Below are positions 37,743 through 46,411 of a DNA stretch of 64,000 nt, one piece after another. The DNA comes from Prosthecomicrobium pneumaticum. Lineage in GTDB: Bacteria; Pseudomonadota; Alphaproteobacteria; Rhizobiales; Kaistiaceae. Under the pieces are notes generated by a model. The model ran no database searches, was not told the origin of the DNA, and worked only from the letters and a program-made list of their open reading frames with translations. The translations under genes were made by a program, and so were the position numbers. Location: the NCBI RefSeq assembly GCF_014199915.1, contig NZ_JACHOO010000004.1:166024-230023 (forward strand), read 5' to 3'. Numbering within the stretch: the first letter of the stretch is position 1; the number at the start of each line of letters is the position of its first letter.

Positions 37743-38132
37743 TCAGGGCGCGCCGCGCAGCTCGATCAGGTCCCAGCGATTGCCGTAAAGGTCTTCGAAG
37801 ACCGCAACGGTACCATAGGCCTCGCGCCGCGGCGTCTCGATGAAGCGGACGCCGGCCGCGGTGAAGGCGGCGTGATCGCGGTCGAAATCATCCGTTTCGA
37901 GGAACAGGAAGACGCGCCCGCCGGTCTGATCGCCGATCCGGGCCATCTGCGCGGGCCCCTCCGCGCGGGCGAGCAGGAGCCGCGCGCCGCCGCCGGCGGG
38001 CGCCACCACCACCCAGCGCTTCGCCCCGAGCGGCACGTCCTCAATAAGTGTGAAGCCGAGCGCGCCGACATAGAAGGCGATCGCCTCGTCATAGTCCCGG
38101 ACGAGGAGGGCGACGGTGGCGAGCGCGGGCAT
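37743..38132 (-). CDS. VOC/glyoxalase-family protein
   Basis: A 129-residue protein with the two beta-alpha-beta-beta-beta units of the vicinal oxygen chelate fold. The start (ALATVALLVRDYDEAIAFYV) has the strand-helix typical of glyoxalase/bleomycin-resistance proteins, and the end has VAVFEDLYGNRWDLIEL with the conserved metal Glu. The chemistry is unknown: it could be a lyase, dioxygenase or resistance protein. The ATG at 38132 was chosen because upstream residues in the same frame are shadow. Confidence 0.85.
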   Translation of the reverse strand: MPALATVALLVRDYDEAIAFYVGALGFTLIEDVPLGAKRWVVVAPAGGGARLLLARAEGPAQMARIGDQTGGRVFLFLETDDFDRDHAAFTAAGVRFIETPRREAYGTVAVFEDLYGNRWDLIELRGAP

Positions 38133-38211
38133 GGCGAACTCCGGGGGCGGGGAAGACGAGGGATAGCGCGATCCGCGCCGATCGCAAGGCCGCCCGGGTT
38201 GCAGGCGCCGG

Positions 38212-38240
38212 TTAGCATCCCATGATTGACAATCTATGAT
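38212..38240 (+). promoter_or_regulatory. Sigma-70 promoter for the secreted protein gene
   Basis: TTAGCA (38212-38217), a 17-bp spacer, and TATGAT (38235-38240), four and five matches to consensus. The predicted start is near 38247, followed by a GGGAGG ribosome site and the ATG at 38280. The stretch is visibly AT-richer than its surroundings. Confidence 0.5.
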
Positions 38241-38279
38241 ATACACGACAAAGTTGCATAAAGTTCCCGGGAGGGTTCG

Positions 38280-39587
38280 ATGCGACTTGCTCGACATGTG
38301 CTGCCGCTGGCCGCGGCGGTTTTCTGGATCGCCTCCGGGCATGCGGCCCGGGCGGAGTTCTCCTATCGGGTCATCATCGTCAACAATTCGGCCGCCGAGG
38401 TGACCGTAAAACTCGGCTATTCGACCAATTGGAACGCTGGCCGCTTCGCGACTCCGCGCGACCTGCCGCCGAGAACGACATCGGTGGCGTTCAATACCAG
38501 CGATGCCGGCTCGGGCAGCAATGATTTCATGAAGGTGAGCCTTCTCGACGGCACGGGGGACGGCTCGCCCGTCGAGAGTGCGCGGCTCTACTTTGCCGGT
38601 GCCAACACGCCCTTGCCCAATGACTGGTGGGGCGACCGGCGCTTCGCCTATCCCGGCAAAGGGAAGGTCATGGCGGCGAATATGGATACACCGGTCGGCG
38701 CGGTCCTCGTCGAGGCGCTGGACTGTGCCTATCACGATGATGTCGACCGGATCGACTGCACGCTTTCTCTGAACGATGCGCTGTTCAGCTCGAACAAGCC
38801 GAAATACGCCTATGACGACAAGAGGAACCCGGCCAACGGGCCGGAGATCGGCAACGCCCGCACCTATTTCGTCGATTCCGAGGCGAAGCACGACGCGATC
38901 ATCTTCGGCAGCTACCAGCGGGATCTCTTCACGGCGGATTTCAAGGATGGAAATCTCGCTTATGTCAATCCGTCCTTCATTCCGCTCAACGGTTACTTTC
39001 CGGTTGTCGAAAACAGCTACGGCACGCTCACCACCACCACACCCGATTGTACACTCAATGGTGCCGTCGGGCACAAGAGCAGCAATCTCTATGTCTTCCT
39101 CGACGATCTGACATTCGTCACAGTCGGGACCTGCGACGAACGTTTCATCAAGACTTTCCCGATGGTCTATACGACGGACACGGTGGCGACGTCGGGTCAG
39201 GTGAACCGCTTCGACAACCAGGTCCCGAACGATGAGGCCATCGCCGAGGGGTATCTCGCGATTACGCATGGTGGTGTCGCCGGCTACGACTATGGCGCTG
39301 ACCCGCAGACCAATGAGACCTTGATTTCCATCCGGCAGGTGCGGTCGGCCGGAGAGATGGTCGTCGGTGCCGACGGCACGGTTCTCAGCATCAACAATGA
39401 CAGCGGCCATTTCCGCCCCAGCGAGGCGGCGCTCGACGCGATGGTGACCTATCTGCGCGAGGCGAAAGGGGCCGGCGGCGCCTTCGAGGGCGACAAGACC
39501 TGTGCGGACGGCGTGTGCACCTACAGGGCTGCGACCCGCGGAGCAGTACCCGCTGCAGAGCCACCGCAGCACGAGGCACCGCGATAA
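38280..39587 (+). CDS. Secreted protein of unknown function with SGHFRP motif
   Basis: A 435-residue protein with a Sec signal peptide (about residues 1-25, ending AARAEF). The N-terminal ~120 residues are beta-rich and begin RVIIVNNSAAEVTVKLGYS, reminiscent of small beta-sandwich domains. A middle region with two probable disulfide Cys pairs follows. Near the C-terminus is VLSINNDSGHFRPSEAALDA, then a Cys-containing KTCADGVCTYRA. A short SGH[FY]RP-type segment occurs, from memory, near the ends of various large secreted proteins, but I cannot name a family. It has its own promoter and is followed by a collar-domain gene. Codon use is slightly more AT-tolerant than in neighbours. Confidence 0.75.
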   Translation: MRLARHVLPLAAAVFWIASGHAARAEFSYRVIIVNNSAAEVTVKLGYSTNWNAGRFATPRDLPPRTTSVAFNTSDAGSGSNDFMKVSLLDGTGDGSPVESARLYFAGANTPLPNDWWGDRRFAYPGKGKVMAANMDTPVGAVLVEALDCAYHDDVDRIDCTLSLNDALFSSNKPKYAYDDKRNPANGPEIGNARTYFVDSEAKHDAIIFGSYQRDLFTADFKDGNLAYVNPSFIPLNGYFPVVENSYGTLTTTTPDCTLNGAVGHKSSNLYVFLDDLTFVTVGTCDERFIKTFPMVYTTDTVATSGQVNRFDNQVPNDEAIAEGYLAITHGGVAGYDYGADPQTNETLISIRQVRSAGEMVVGADGTVLSINNDSGHFRPSEAALDAMVTYLREAKGAGGAFEGDKTCADGVCTYRAATRGAVPAAEPPQHEAPR

Positions 39588-39661
39588 CAGCGTGTCGCAC
39601 CGCTCGCCGGGAGGGCGATCTTCCTCCCTCCTTCCAAGCACCTCTCTCCATGGAGCATCCG

Positions 39662-40099
39662 ATGACCACATCGGCCATACCCGTCGGCACCATCGTCGCC
39701 TTCGCGCTTCTTCCTGCGAATATTCCGTATAACTGGCTGATCTGCGATGGAGGGCCGGTCGATTCGTCCTTTCCTCTCGCAAAGCTGATCACCAACACCC
39801 CCAACCTCTGCGGGACAGTGATGGTGGGCGCCGGCCAGAGCGCCTGGGGCCAGACCTTCACGCTCGGGAACACCGGCGGCGAAGCGACCCACACGCTCGT
39901 GACCACCGAAATCCCGTCTCACACGCACAGCTACAGCTACGATAATCCGATCGGCGGGACGGGCTTGTACGGCGGAAGCTATTGGGGTCCCGGGTCCGTC
40001 CAGGCCACGACCGGAAGTGCTGGCGGCGGCGGCGCGCACAACAACATGCAGCCCTATCTCGTCGTGAACTACATCATCTATGCCGGCGTGCCGGGCTAA
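39662..40099 (+). CDS. Tail-collar domain protein
   Basis: A 145-residue protein like the phage short-tail-fibre collar or microcystin-dependent family. It begins IPVGTIVAFALLPANIPYNW with the typical GWLLCDG-like WLICDGG, then PNLCGTVMVGAG, GGEATHTLVTTEIPSHTHSY (the usual H-x-H metal-binding style motif), and ends AHNNMQPYLVVNYIIYAG, which is diagnostic. It is a stand-alone domain with no phage genes nearby. The ATG at 39662 has GGAG seven bases upstream; ATG 39650 is an alternative. It lies 75 bp after the secreted protein gene and is probably cotranscribed. Confidence 0.85.
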   Translation: MTTSAIPVGTIVAFALLPANIPYNWLICDGGPVDSSFPLAKLITNTPNLCGTVMVGAGQSAWGQTFTLGNTGGEATHTLVTTEIPSHTHSYSYDNPIGGTGLYGGSYWGPGSVQATTGSAGGGGAHNNMQPYLVVNYIIYAGVPG

Positions 40100-40116
40100 C
40101 GGCCGCCCCTACAACC

Positions 40117-41340
40117 TCACGCCGCCGCGGTGCCACGGCGGGCCGTGAGGTGGGCGATCAGGCGGCGCTGGCGGGCGAGCGCCGCGTCGAGCCGGTAGCG
40201 CGCGGCGATCGTCGCGCGTCCGGCACGGCGGAGCGGCAGCGCCGCGTCGGGTCGGGCGAGCACGTCGAGCACGGTTTCGGCGAGGGCCTCGGCGTCGAAG
40301 AACGGCACCAGACGGCCGTTGCGGCCGTCGGCGATCACCTCTTCGACCGGCGGCGTCGCCGAGCCGATCACGAGCGCGCCGCAGGCCATCGCCTCGAGCA
40401 TCGACCAGGACAGCACGAAGGGATAGGTCAGATAGAGATGCGCCGCGGAGATCTGGAACAGCCGGATCAGCGCGGCGTGCGAGACGCGGCCGGGGAAGAG
40501 CACGCGGGCCGGATCGAGATCGGCGGCGGCGAGCGCCGCCTCCTTCCAGCTGCGGCCATCCGCGCGCGGGGTGCCATAGCTGACGCCATCGCCGCCGACG
40601 AAGACGACGAGCGCGGTCGGGTGGCGGCGAGTCACGATCTCCGCCGCCCTGAGGGCCTGCGGAAAGCCGCGATAGGGCTCGAGATCGCGCGCCGTGAAGG
40701 TGACGACCGGCGCGCCGGGCCGCAGCACGCGCCCGTCCGGCAGGGTGAGCGTGGCGCGCGGATCGGGGCGGAAGCGGGCGAGATCGATGCCGTCATGGCA
40801 GACCGCGATACGCGGCTGCAGCGCGGCCGGATAGAGGCTCTTCTGCCAGGCGGTCGGCGAGACGCCGGCCTCGATGGCGGCGAGCGTGACGAGCTGCGCG
40901 CTGTTGCGCAGCCGCAGCCTCTGGCGCAGCGCCAGATCGACCGGCACGGCCGGGTCGAAGCCGATATCGGCCCCTTCCGCGCTGTAGAAGAACTCGCAAT
41001 AGCCGAGCGCCGGCGTGCGGGGCAGCACGTCCTTGACGAAGGTCATGCTGCCCCAGCCGATATGGCCGAGCACGAGATCGGGCGCACCCTCCGCGCGGCG
41101 CAGCGCGTCGAGGGTTTCTGCGACCCGCATGCCGATCCGGGCATGGTGGCTCGATGCGACCAGCGGCGCCTCGGCTTCGCTCCGTGCGGCCTCTGCACGG
41201 TGACGAAGGATCCGGACGCCTTCGATCCGCCGGTCTACGGTCTCGGTGACGAGCGTCACATCCGCACCCTCGGCGACGAGGCTGCGGGCGAGATGCTCGA
41301 ACTGCCCGATCCCGCGGCGATGGACGAAAACCAGCCGCAT
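40117..41340 (-). CDS. Glycosyltransferase family 4-like protein
   Basis: A 407-residue GT-B glycosyltransferase. The N-terminus MRLVFVHRRGIGQFEHLARSL is the acceptor-side Rossmann start, and the C-terminal half has the donor motif YPFVLSWSMLEAMACGALVI (E-x7-E type) followed by EEVIADGRNGRLVPFFD. It lacks a signal peptide and membrane span, so it acts in the cytoplasm on a lipid-linked or nucleotide substrate. It shares a strand with the upstream MarR-type gene (26-bp gap) and lies at the left edge of the secretion/glycan locus, so it may contribute to the same glycan. Confidence 0.85.
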   Translation of the reverse strand: MRLVFVHRRGIGQFEHLARSLVAEGADVTLVTETVDRRIEGVRILRHRAEAARSEAEAPLVASSHHARIGMRVAETLDALRRAEGAPDLVLGHIGWGSMTFVKDVLPRTPALGYCEFFYSAEGADIGFDPAVPVDLALRQRLRLRNSAQLVTLAAIEAGVSPTAWQKSLYPAALQPRIAVCHDGIDLARFRPDPRATLTLPDGRVLRPGAPVVTFTARDLEPYRGFPQALRAAEIVTRRHPTALVVFVGGDGVSYGTPRADGRSWKEAALAAADLDPARVLFPGRVSHAALIRLFQISAAHLYLTYPFVLSWSMLEAMACGALVIGSATPPVEEVIADGRNGRLVPFFDAEALAETVLDVLARPDAALPLRRAGRATIAARYRLDAALARQRRLIAHLTARRGTAAA

Positions 41341-41366
41341 GATGCCCGCCCCGCCCGGACGACCCG

Positions 41367-41936
41367 TCAGGTCGTGCCGTAGCGGGCCGCGTTGGTCCAG
41401 ACGAGCTCGAGGCGCTTCAGCACCTGATAGGCCGTCTCGAGCGCCCGCGCCTCCTCCTCGTCCCGCACGATCATGCGGTGATAGGAATCGTCCGCGAAGC
41501 GCAGCGCGTCGCAGACGGCGCGCCCCCGCTCCGTCAGGCTGATCCGGGCCGAGCGCCGGTCGCGCGGGGAGGCCGCGCGATCGATATAGCCGAGATCGAC
41601 GAGCTGCTTCAGGTAATAGGACACGTTCGAGCCGAGATAGTGGCCCTTGTCGAGCAGGTCGCGCACCGACAGCTCGTCGCTGCCGATCGTGAACAGGACC
41701 ATCACCTGCGCCGGTCCGATGTCGTCGACGCCGAGCTTGCCCATCTCGATGCGCAGGAGATCGGCGAAGCGCCGATTGATCCGCTCCACCGTCCGGGCGA
41801 GTTCGAGATGCGTCACCGCCGACTGCTCGCCATCGGTGCCGGACCGCGCTTTCGCAACTGCGAGAGAATCGCTGCTTGCGCCGCCGTGTGTCGACCTTTT
41901 CACTTCTACTGCCGCTTGCAGAAGCTTTTGTGTCAT
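41367..41936 (-). CDS. MarR-family transcriptional regulator (LdtR-like)
   Basis: A 189-residue winged-helix regulator with a ~40-residue polar N-terminal extension. The DNA-recognition region is SVRDLLDKGHYLGSNVSYYL, followed by the wing DRAASPRDRRSARISLTERG. The GxYLGSNVSYxLK segment resembles LdtR-type MarR proteins of Rhizobiales, as I recall them. A palindrome TTCAA-GAA-TTGAA lies 26 bp upstream (41962-41974), between this gene and the divergent type I secretion operon, and is a likely autoregulatory operator. The ligand is unknown. Confidence 0.87.
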   Translation of the reverse strand: MTQKLLQAAVEVKRSTHGGASSDSLAVAKARSGTDGEQSAVTHLELARTVERINRRFADLLRIEMGKLGVDDIGPAQVMVLFTIGSDELSVRDLLDKGHYLGSNVSYYLKQLVDLGYIDRAASPRDRRSARISLTERGRAVCDALRFADDSYHRMIVRDEEEARALETAYQVLKRLELVWTNAARYGTT

Positions 41937-41961
41937 TTTAGACCCTGTCAGTTGTCTTCAG

Positions 41962-41974
41962 TTCAAGAATTGAA
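41962..41974. promoter_or_regulatory. Candidate MarR operator between regulator and secretion operon
   Basis: TTCAA-GAA-TTGAA, perfect 5-bp arms with a 3-bp spacer, in the AT-rich 206-bp divergent gap. A related arrangement with the same half-sites occurs at 45438-45455, upstream of the RTX gene. The regulator assignment is inferred from position. Confidence 0.45.
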
Positions 41975-42142
41975 ACATTCTCGGATAAGACCCTCCGGTC
42001 AGGTGCTCGTCTAAACCGAACTCTGAGGCTCCCGCGTTTCCATTACCACGTCACAATTTCCAGTCTTGATAGGTTTGACTATGGACATGGGGCGAATGGA
42101 CGATAGAGTTCAGTCGCGACCTTTTCAAGGCATTTTGATAAT

Positions 42143-43915
42143 ATGGCGAAAATCAAAGCATCCTTGAAACAGCATGGTGCATCGCATCCAGAGCAGATGC
42201 CCCGGCCCGTTGCGGCCGGAGCCGCAACGCTGGAGGCCCGCAGGATGTTCCTCGCAGGTCTCGGCTGGGCGGCGATTCTCTCGGCTTTCGTCAACATCCT
42301 GCAGCTCACCGTTCCGCTCTATATGCTGCAGGTGCACGATCGAGTACTCAATAGCCAGAGCATCGACACGCTCGTCATGCTCTCGATCGCCGCCGCCGGC
42401 GCACTCGCCTTGTACGGGACCCTCGAATTTATCCGTACGCAATCCTTTCAGGTCATCGGCGGGCGTCTGCTGCGGCAACTCAACCTGCCCGTGCTCGAGG
42501 CCTCGATCCGCGCCTCGGTGAAGGACGGTTCCGCCAAGGCGGCGCAGGGGCTGCGCGATCTGATGGACCTGCGCACCTTCATGACCAGCCCGGCCATGGC
42601 CGCCCCGCTCGAGGCGCTGTGGTCGCCCATCTTTCTCGTCACCCTGTTCTTCCTGCATCCGATCTACGGCATTGTCGGCTTTCTCGCCGTGATCGTCATC
42701 ATAGCCGGCAATGTCGCCACCGATCTGCTGACCCGCAACCTGCTCAAGGAGGCGAACAAGGCGCAGGTCGATTCGGTGGCGCTCGTCGCCGCCGACCTGC
42801 GGCATGCCGAAGCGATCGAGGCGATGGGCATGCTGCCGGCGCTCTCCCGGCGCTGGCGGGCGGCGCAGCTCCACGCCGTCGCTCTCGCCGAGGCCGGCAA
42901 CAGCCGCGCGAAGGCCGTCTCGACGATCACCCGGACGCTGCGCTTCGGCATCCAGGTGCTCGTGCTGGCGATCGGCGCGGTGCTCGTCATCAACCGCGCC
43001 GCCTCGCCGGGCGCGATGATCGCGGCGTCGATCCTGATGGGGCGGCTGCTTCTGCCCTTCGACAGCGTGATCGACAACTGGCGGTCCTGGGTGAACGCCT
43101 CGGCCGGCTGGCGGCGGCTGCGCGATCTGCTCGAGGAGAACGCGACGGCGCGCGAGACCATGACGAAGTCGAGCACGGAGGGCGATCTCGTCGTCGACCG
43201 CGTCGTCTATGCCGTGCCCGGCCAGGACCTGCCGATCCTCAAAGGCGTCTCCTTCAGCGTCTCGCCCGGCGAGGTGCTCGGCATCGTCGGCCCTTCGGCG
43301 GCCGGCAAATCGACGCTCGCCCGGCTGCTCGTCGGCATCGTCCGCGCTACGGCCGGCGGCGTCTATCTCGACGGACACAATGTCTTCCTCTGGGAACGGT
43401 CGTCCTTCGGCGCCGTCGTCGGCTATCTGCCGCAGCAGATCTCGCTCCTCGAAGGCACGATCCGCGACAACATCGCCCGGATGGGCGAATCGGACCCGCG
43501 CGCCGTCATCGAGGCGGCGCGCACGGCCGATGTGCACGAGATGATCGGCCGGCTGCCGCTCGGCTACGACACGCCGATCGGCGACGGCAAGCTGACGCTG
43601 TCGGGCGGCCAGCGGCAGCGCATCGGCCTCGCCCGCGCGCTCTATGGCCGGCCGCGGCTGATCGTGCTCGACGAGCCGAATGCGAGCCTCGACGCGGCCG
43701 GCGAGACGGCGCTGATGCGGGCGATCCGGGCGGCGAAGGCCGACGGGGCGATCGTCGTGCTGATCGCGCACCGGCCCTCGATCATGGAAATCGCCGACAA
43801 GCTCCTGGTGCTCGAGGGCGGCCGTGTCGCGCAGTTCGGTCCGCGCACCGACGTGGTCGCGGCGCTGACACCGGGGCGCGGCCGGGCGGCGGCGGAAGCG
43901 GGAGCGGGCCGATGA
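42143..43915 (+). CDS. Type I secretion ABC transporter (PrtD-like)
   Basis: A 590-residue fused membrane/ATPase protein of the PrtD family. An N-terminal ~35-residue cytoplasmic segment is followed by the ABC membrane domain (FVNILQLTVPLYMLQVHDRV is a strong PrtD signature at about residues 50-70). The ATPase has Walker A GPSAAGKSTLARLLVG (about residue 380), signature [15 protein letters not shown] and Walker B LIVLDEPNASLD. It drives export of RTX proteins with C-terminal signals directly out of the cell. The HlyD partner overlaps its stop. The outer-membrane TolC-type channel is not in this window. Confidence 0.95.
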   Translation: MAKIKASLKQHGASHPEQMPRPVAAGAATLEARRMFLAGLGWAAILSAFVNILQLTVPLYMLQVHDRVLNSQSIDTLVMLSIAAAGALALYGTLEFIRTQSFQVIGGRLLRQLNLPVLEASIRASVKDGSAKAAQGLRDLMDLRTFMTSPAMAAPLEALWSPIFLVTLFFLHPIYGIVGFLAVIVIIAGNVATDLLTRNLLKEANKAQVDSVALVAADLRHAEAIEAMGMLPALSRRWRAAQLHAVALAEAGNSRAKAVSTITRTLRFGIQVLVLAIGAVLVINRAASPGAMIAASILMGRLLLPFDSVIDNWRSWVNASAGWRRLRDLLEENATARETMTKSSTEGDLVVDRVVYAVPGQDLPILKGVSFSVSPGEVLGIVGPSAAGKSTLARLLVGIVRATAGGVYLDGHNVFLWERSSFGAVVGYLPQQISLLEGTIRDNIARMGESDPRAVIEAARTADVHEMIGRLPLGYDTPIGDGKLTLSGGQRQRIGLARALYGRPRLIVLDEPNASLDAAGETALMRAIRAAKADGAIVVLIAHRPSIMEIADKLLVLEGGRVAQFGPRTDVVAALTPGRGRAAAEAGAGR

Positions 43916-45402
43916 GCGTCAAGATCGTCAAGGCGACGGGGCGGGCCCTCGCGGCCGAGGGCAAGGCCGGGCCGGAGGCGCGGGCGGTGACGCCGCGCCG
44001 GTCCGATTCGCCGCCCGCGCGCGCGCCGGAAGGACCCCGGCCGCGGCGTGCGAGCGTCGAGACGCCCGCCGGGCGGACGGCGACGACCGATTATCGGCGG
44101 ATCGAAGCGCCGTCGCCGCGCGAGCCGAGCCTCAGGCGGCTGGTGCTCGCCGGCACGGCCGCGATCGTCTTCGGCTTCGGCGGCTTCTTCGGCTGGGCCG
44201 CTTCGGCGAGCCTCGATTCCGCGGCGATCGCCGGCGGCACGGTGATCGTCGATTCGAAGCGCAAGACCGCGAGCCATCTCGAAGGCGGCATCCTGAAGCG
44301 GCTGCTCGTGCAGGAGGGCGATCGCGTCGCGGCCGGCCAGCCGCTGCTCGAACTCGACGACACGCGCGCCCGCGCCGAGCTGGCGCAGCTTTCGGCGCGG
44401 CGCCTCGGCCTCACGGCCAAGCTCGCCCGGCTGCACGCCGAACAGGCCGGCGATGCCGAGATCGGGTTCCCCGATGCGCTCCTCGCCTCCGACGACCCGA
44501 TGGCACGCGAATCGGTGGCGGCGGAGAAGCGCTTCTTCGAGCAGCGTGCACGGGCGAAGGCCGGCAAGATCGATGTGGCGCAGAAGACCATCGCGCAGCA
44601 CCGTGCCGAGATCGATTCGCTCAGCGAACAGCTCGTCGCTACCGATCGGCAGCTCGCCCTCGTCGGCGAGCAGCGCGATTCGATCGGCGGTCTCGTCGAC
44701 AAGGGTTTTGCGACGCGCTCGAAACTGCTCGAACTCGAAGCGCGCTATGCCGAGCTCTCCGGTGAGCGCGGCGAACTCGCCGGCAACCGGGCCCGTGCCG
44801 AGCAGGCGCTCGCCGGGGCCGAGCTCGAGATCGTCTCGGTCGACAATGACTGGCAGTCGGACATTGCCGGCGAGATCACGAGCGCGCTCGTCGAGCGGGC
44901 GGAGGTCGAGGAGCGGATCGTGGCGGCCAAGGACGTGCTGTCGCGCATCGTCGTGACGGCGCCGCAGGAGGGCATCGTCACCAACATCCAGTTCCGCACC
45001 CCCGGCGGTGTGGTCGGCGCCGGACAGCCCCTGATGGACATCGTGCCGGAGAACGAGCGGCTGATCGTCGAGATGAAGGTGTCGCCGCGCGATATCGACA
45101 GCGTCGCGGCCGGCGCGAAGGTGCAGGTGCGGCTGACCGCCTTCAATATGCGCAGCCACGCCCCGCTGCCGGGCGAGCTGATCTATGTCGCGGCCGACCA
45201 GGTGACCGACCCGGCGACGGGGGCGGCCTATTTCATCGCCCGCGCCGCCGTCACCCCGGAGGCGCTCGCCGCCGACCCGTCCGTCCATCTGGCGCCGGGC
45301 ATGCCGGCCGACGTGCTGATCCTCAACCAGCCGCGCACCGCCCTCGACTATCTCGTCTCGCCGGTTTCCGAGAGTTTCAGCCGGGCCTTTCGCGAGGAGT
45401 GA
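43912..45402 (+). CDS. HlyD-family type I secretion periplasmic adaptor (PrtE-like)
   Basis: A 496-residue membrane fusion protein. About 80 residues of Pro/Arg-rich cytoplasmic sequence precede the single membrane helix (LVLAGTAAIVFGFGGFFGWAA, about residues 78-98). The lipoyl half-motif then follows (KTASHLEGGILKRLLVQEGD, typical of PrtE/HlyD), a long helical hairpin (~150-330) and the second half-motif VTAPQEGIVTNIQFRTPGG. It ends with the HlyD C-terminal signature. The start overlaps the ABC gene stop (ATGA). The N-terminal extension is longer than in most PrtE proteins. Confidence 0.94.
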   Translation: MSVKIVKATGRALAAEGKAGPEARAVTPRRSDSPPARAPEGPRPRRASVETPAGRTATTDYRRIEAPSPREPSLRRLVLAGTAAIVFGFGGFFGWAASASLDSAAIAGGTVIVDSKRKTASHLEGGILKRLLVQEGDRVAAGQPLLELDDTRARAELAQLSARRLGLTAKLARLHAEQAGDAEIGFPDALLASDDPMARESVAAEKRFFEQRARAKAGKIDVAQKTIAQHRAEIDSLSEQLVATDRQLALVGEQRDSIGGLVDKGFATRSKLLELEARYAELSGERGELAGNRARAEQALAGAELEIVSVDNDWQSDIAGEITSALVERAEVEERIVAAKDVLSRIVVTAPQEGIVTNIQFRTPGGVVGAGQPLMDIVPENERLIVEMKVSPRDIDSVAAGAKVQVRLTAFNMRSHAPLPGELIYVAADQVTDPATGAAYFIARAAVTPEALAADPSVHLAPGMPADVLILNQPRTALDYLVSPVSESFSRAFREE

Positions 45403-45437
45403 CCGGACCTCGGGCACTCTTTGCTGCATCGCAATAT

Positions 45438-45455
45438 TTCAAATATAGAATTGAA
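45438..45455. promoter_or_regulatory. Half-site pair similar to the MarR operator, upstream of the RTX gene
   Basis: TTCAA-ATATA-GAATTGAA repeats both halves of the palindrome at 41962-41974 (TTCAA and GAATTGAA) with five extra bases between them, in the AT-rich 274-bp gap before the RTX gene. Half-site recurrence in an AT-rich spacer could be chance. Confidence 0.25.
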
Positions 45456-45559
45456 TTGCTTTCCTTTTTGATCTCGTATTGCTTCCATACTGCGACGCAA
45501 ATTAGATGTAAGTGATTGACTGATCATAGTTTCTTCATGAAATGACCAAAAAAGTGTCA

Positions 45560-45587
45560 TTGCAGTTCTTTGACTCCCTCGTATAAT
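45560..45587 (+). promoter_or_regulatory. Sigma-70 promoter for the small RTX gene
   Basis: A perfect TATAAT -10 hexamer at 45582-45587 with TTGCAG at 45560-45565 (16-bp spacer) as the best -35. The predicted start is near 45594, about 83 bases before the RTX ATG. A GCTGC-GAT-GCAGC hairpin (45603-45615) lies in the leader. Confidence 0.5.
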
Positions 45588-45676
45588 CCGACCGTCTCCT
45601 TTGCTGCGATGCAGCGAGGTGGGCGGCCGATCGGCTCTTCCGGAGCCTTTGCGAGCAACAGAGACAGGAGACTGCG

Positions 45677-46336
45677 ATGGCCACTCTCGAGGGCGGAGCG
45701 TATGACGACGTGCTGTTCGGCACGCGCTTCGACGACATCATCGCTGCCAAGGCCGGTGCCGATTTCATTTTCGGCGACGAAGGCGACGACATGCTCTACG
45801 GCGGCGACGGCGACGACACGCTGTTCGGCGGCGACGACAACGACATCCTGTTCGGCAATAACGGGTCGGATTCGCTGTTCGGCGACGCCGGCAACGACAT
45901 CCTGAACGGCGGCGCCGGTGACGACCTGCTTTCGGCCGGCGACGGCAATGACACGCTGATCGGCGGTGCCGGCGACGATGTCCTCCTGGGCGGCGCCGGG
46001 GCGGACATCCTGAACGGCGGCGCGGGCGACGACGTGCTCGATGGCGGCGCCGGCAACGACATCCTGACCGGCGGAGCCGGTTCGGACGTGTTCGTCTTCT
46101 CCGGCGGCGGCGGCAACGACGTCGTGCTCGACTTCACGGCCGGCGAGGACCTGCTGCAGATCTCGGCCGGTATCAACGGGACCGACATCGCATCCGCCGA
46201 CGACGTGGCGGCGCGCGCGACTCAGGTCGGCTCGAGCACGGTGATCGACCTCGGCAATGGCGACACGCTGACCTTGATGAATGTCGACGCCGATCACGTC
46301 GCCTCGCATCCGAGCCTCTATTTCATCGTCGGCTGA
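45677..46336 (+). CDS. Small RTX Ca2+-binding secreted protein
   Basis: A 219-residue protein. Residues ~1-140 are almost entirely nonapeptide repeats of the GGxGxDxLx type ([33 protein letters not shown]), about 13 in all, forming a Ca2+-loaded beta roll outside the cell. It has no N-terminal signal. The C-terminal part ([32 protein letters not shown], ending SLYFIVG) is the type I export-signal region. It lies 274 bp downstream of the ABC/HlyD pair and is almost certainly their substrate. No enzymatic domain is present, so a structural or surface role is likely. Confidence 0.92.
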   Translation: MATLEGGAYDDVLFGTRFDDIIAAKAGADFIFGDEGDDMLYGGDGDDTLFGGDDNDILFGNNGSDSLFGDAGNDILNGGAGDDLLSAGDGNDTLIGGAGDDVLLGGAGADILNGGAGDDVLDGGAGNDILTGGAGSDVFVFSGGGGNDVVLDFTAGEDLLQISAGINGTDIASADDVAARATQVGSSTVIDLGNGDTLTLMNVDADHVASHPSLYFIVG

Positions 46337-46411
46337 GGCCACGCGACAGCGCGGCGCGTCCGGCACGCCGGGCGCGCCAATCCCCCCTTTCGCCATCGAA
46401 GAGGTCGCGCG

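Noticed and set aside
39662-40099. A prophage remnant, based on the tail-collar domain.
   Set aside because: No other phage structural, lysis or integration gene is nearby, and stand-alone collar proteins are common in bacteria.
42071-42107. TTGACT followed by GATAGA as a promoter for the type I secretion ABC gene.
   Set aside because: The spacing is about 21 bp, too long for sigma-70; no better pair was found, so no promoter is claimed there.
45780-46090. Short tandem DNA repeats with regular spacing that could be mistaken for a CRISPR array or minisatellite.
   Set aside because: They encode the GGxGxDxLx nonapeptide ladder in frame; there are no spacers and no cas genes.
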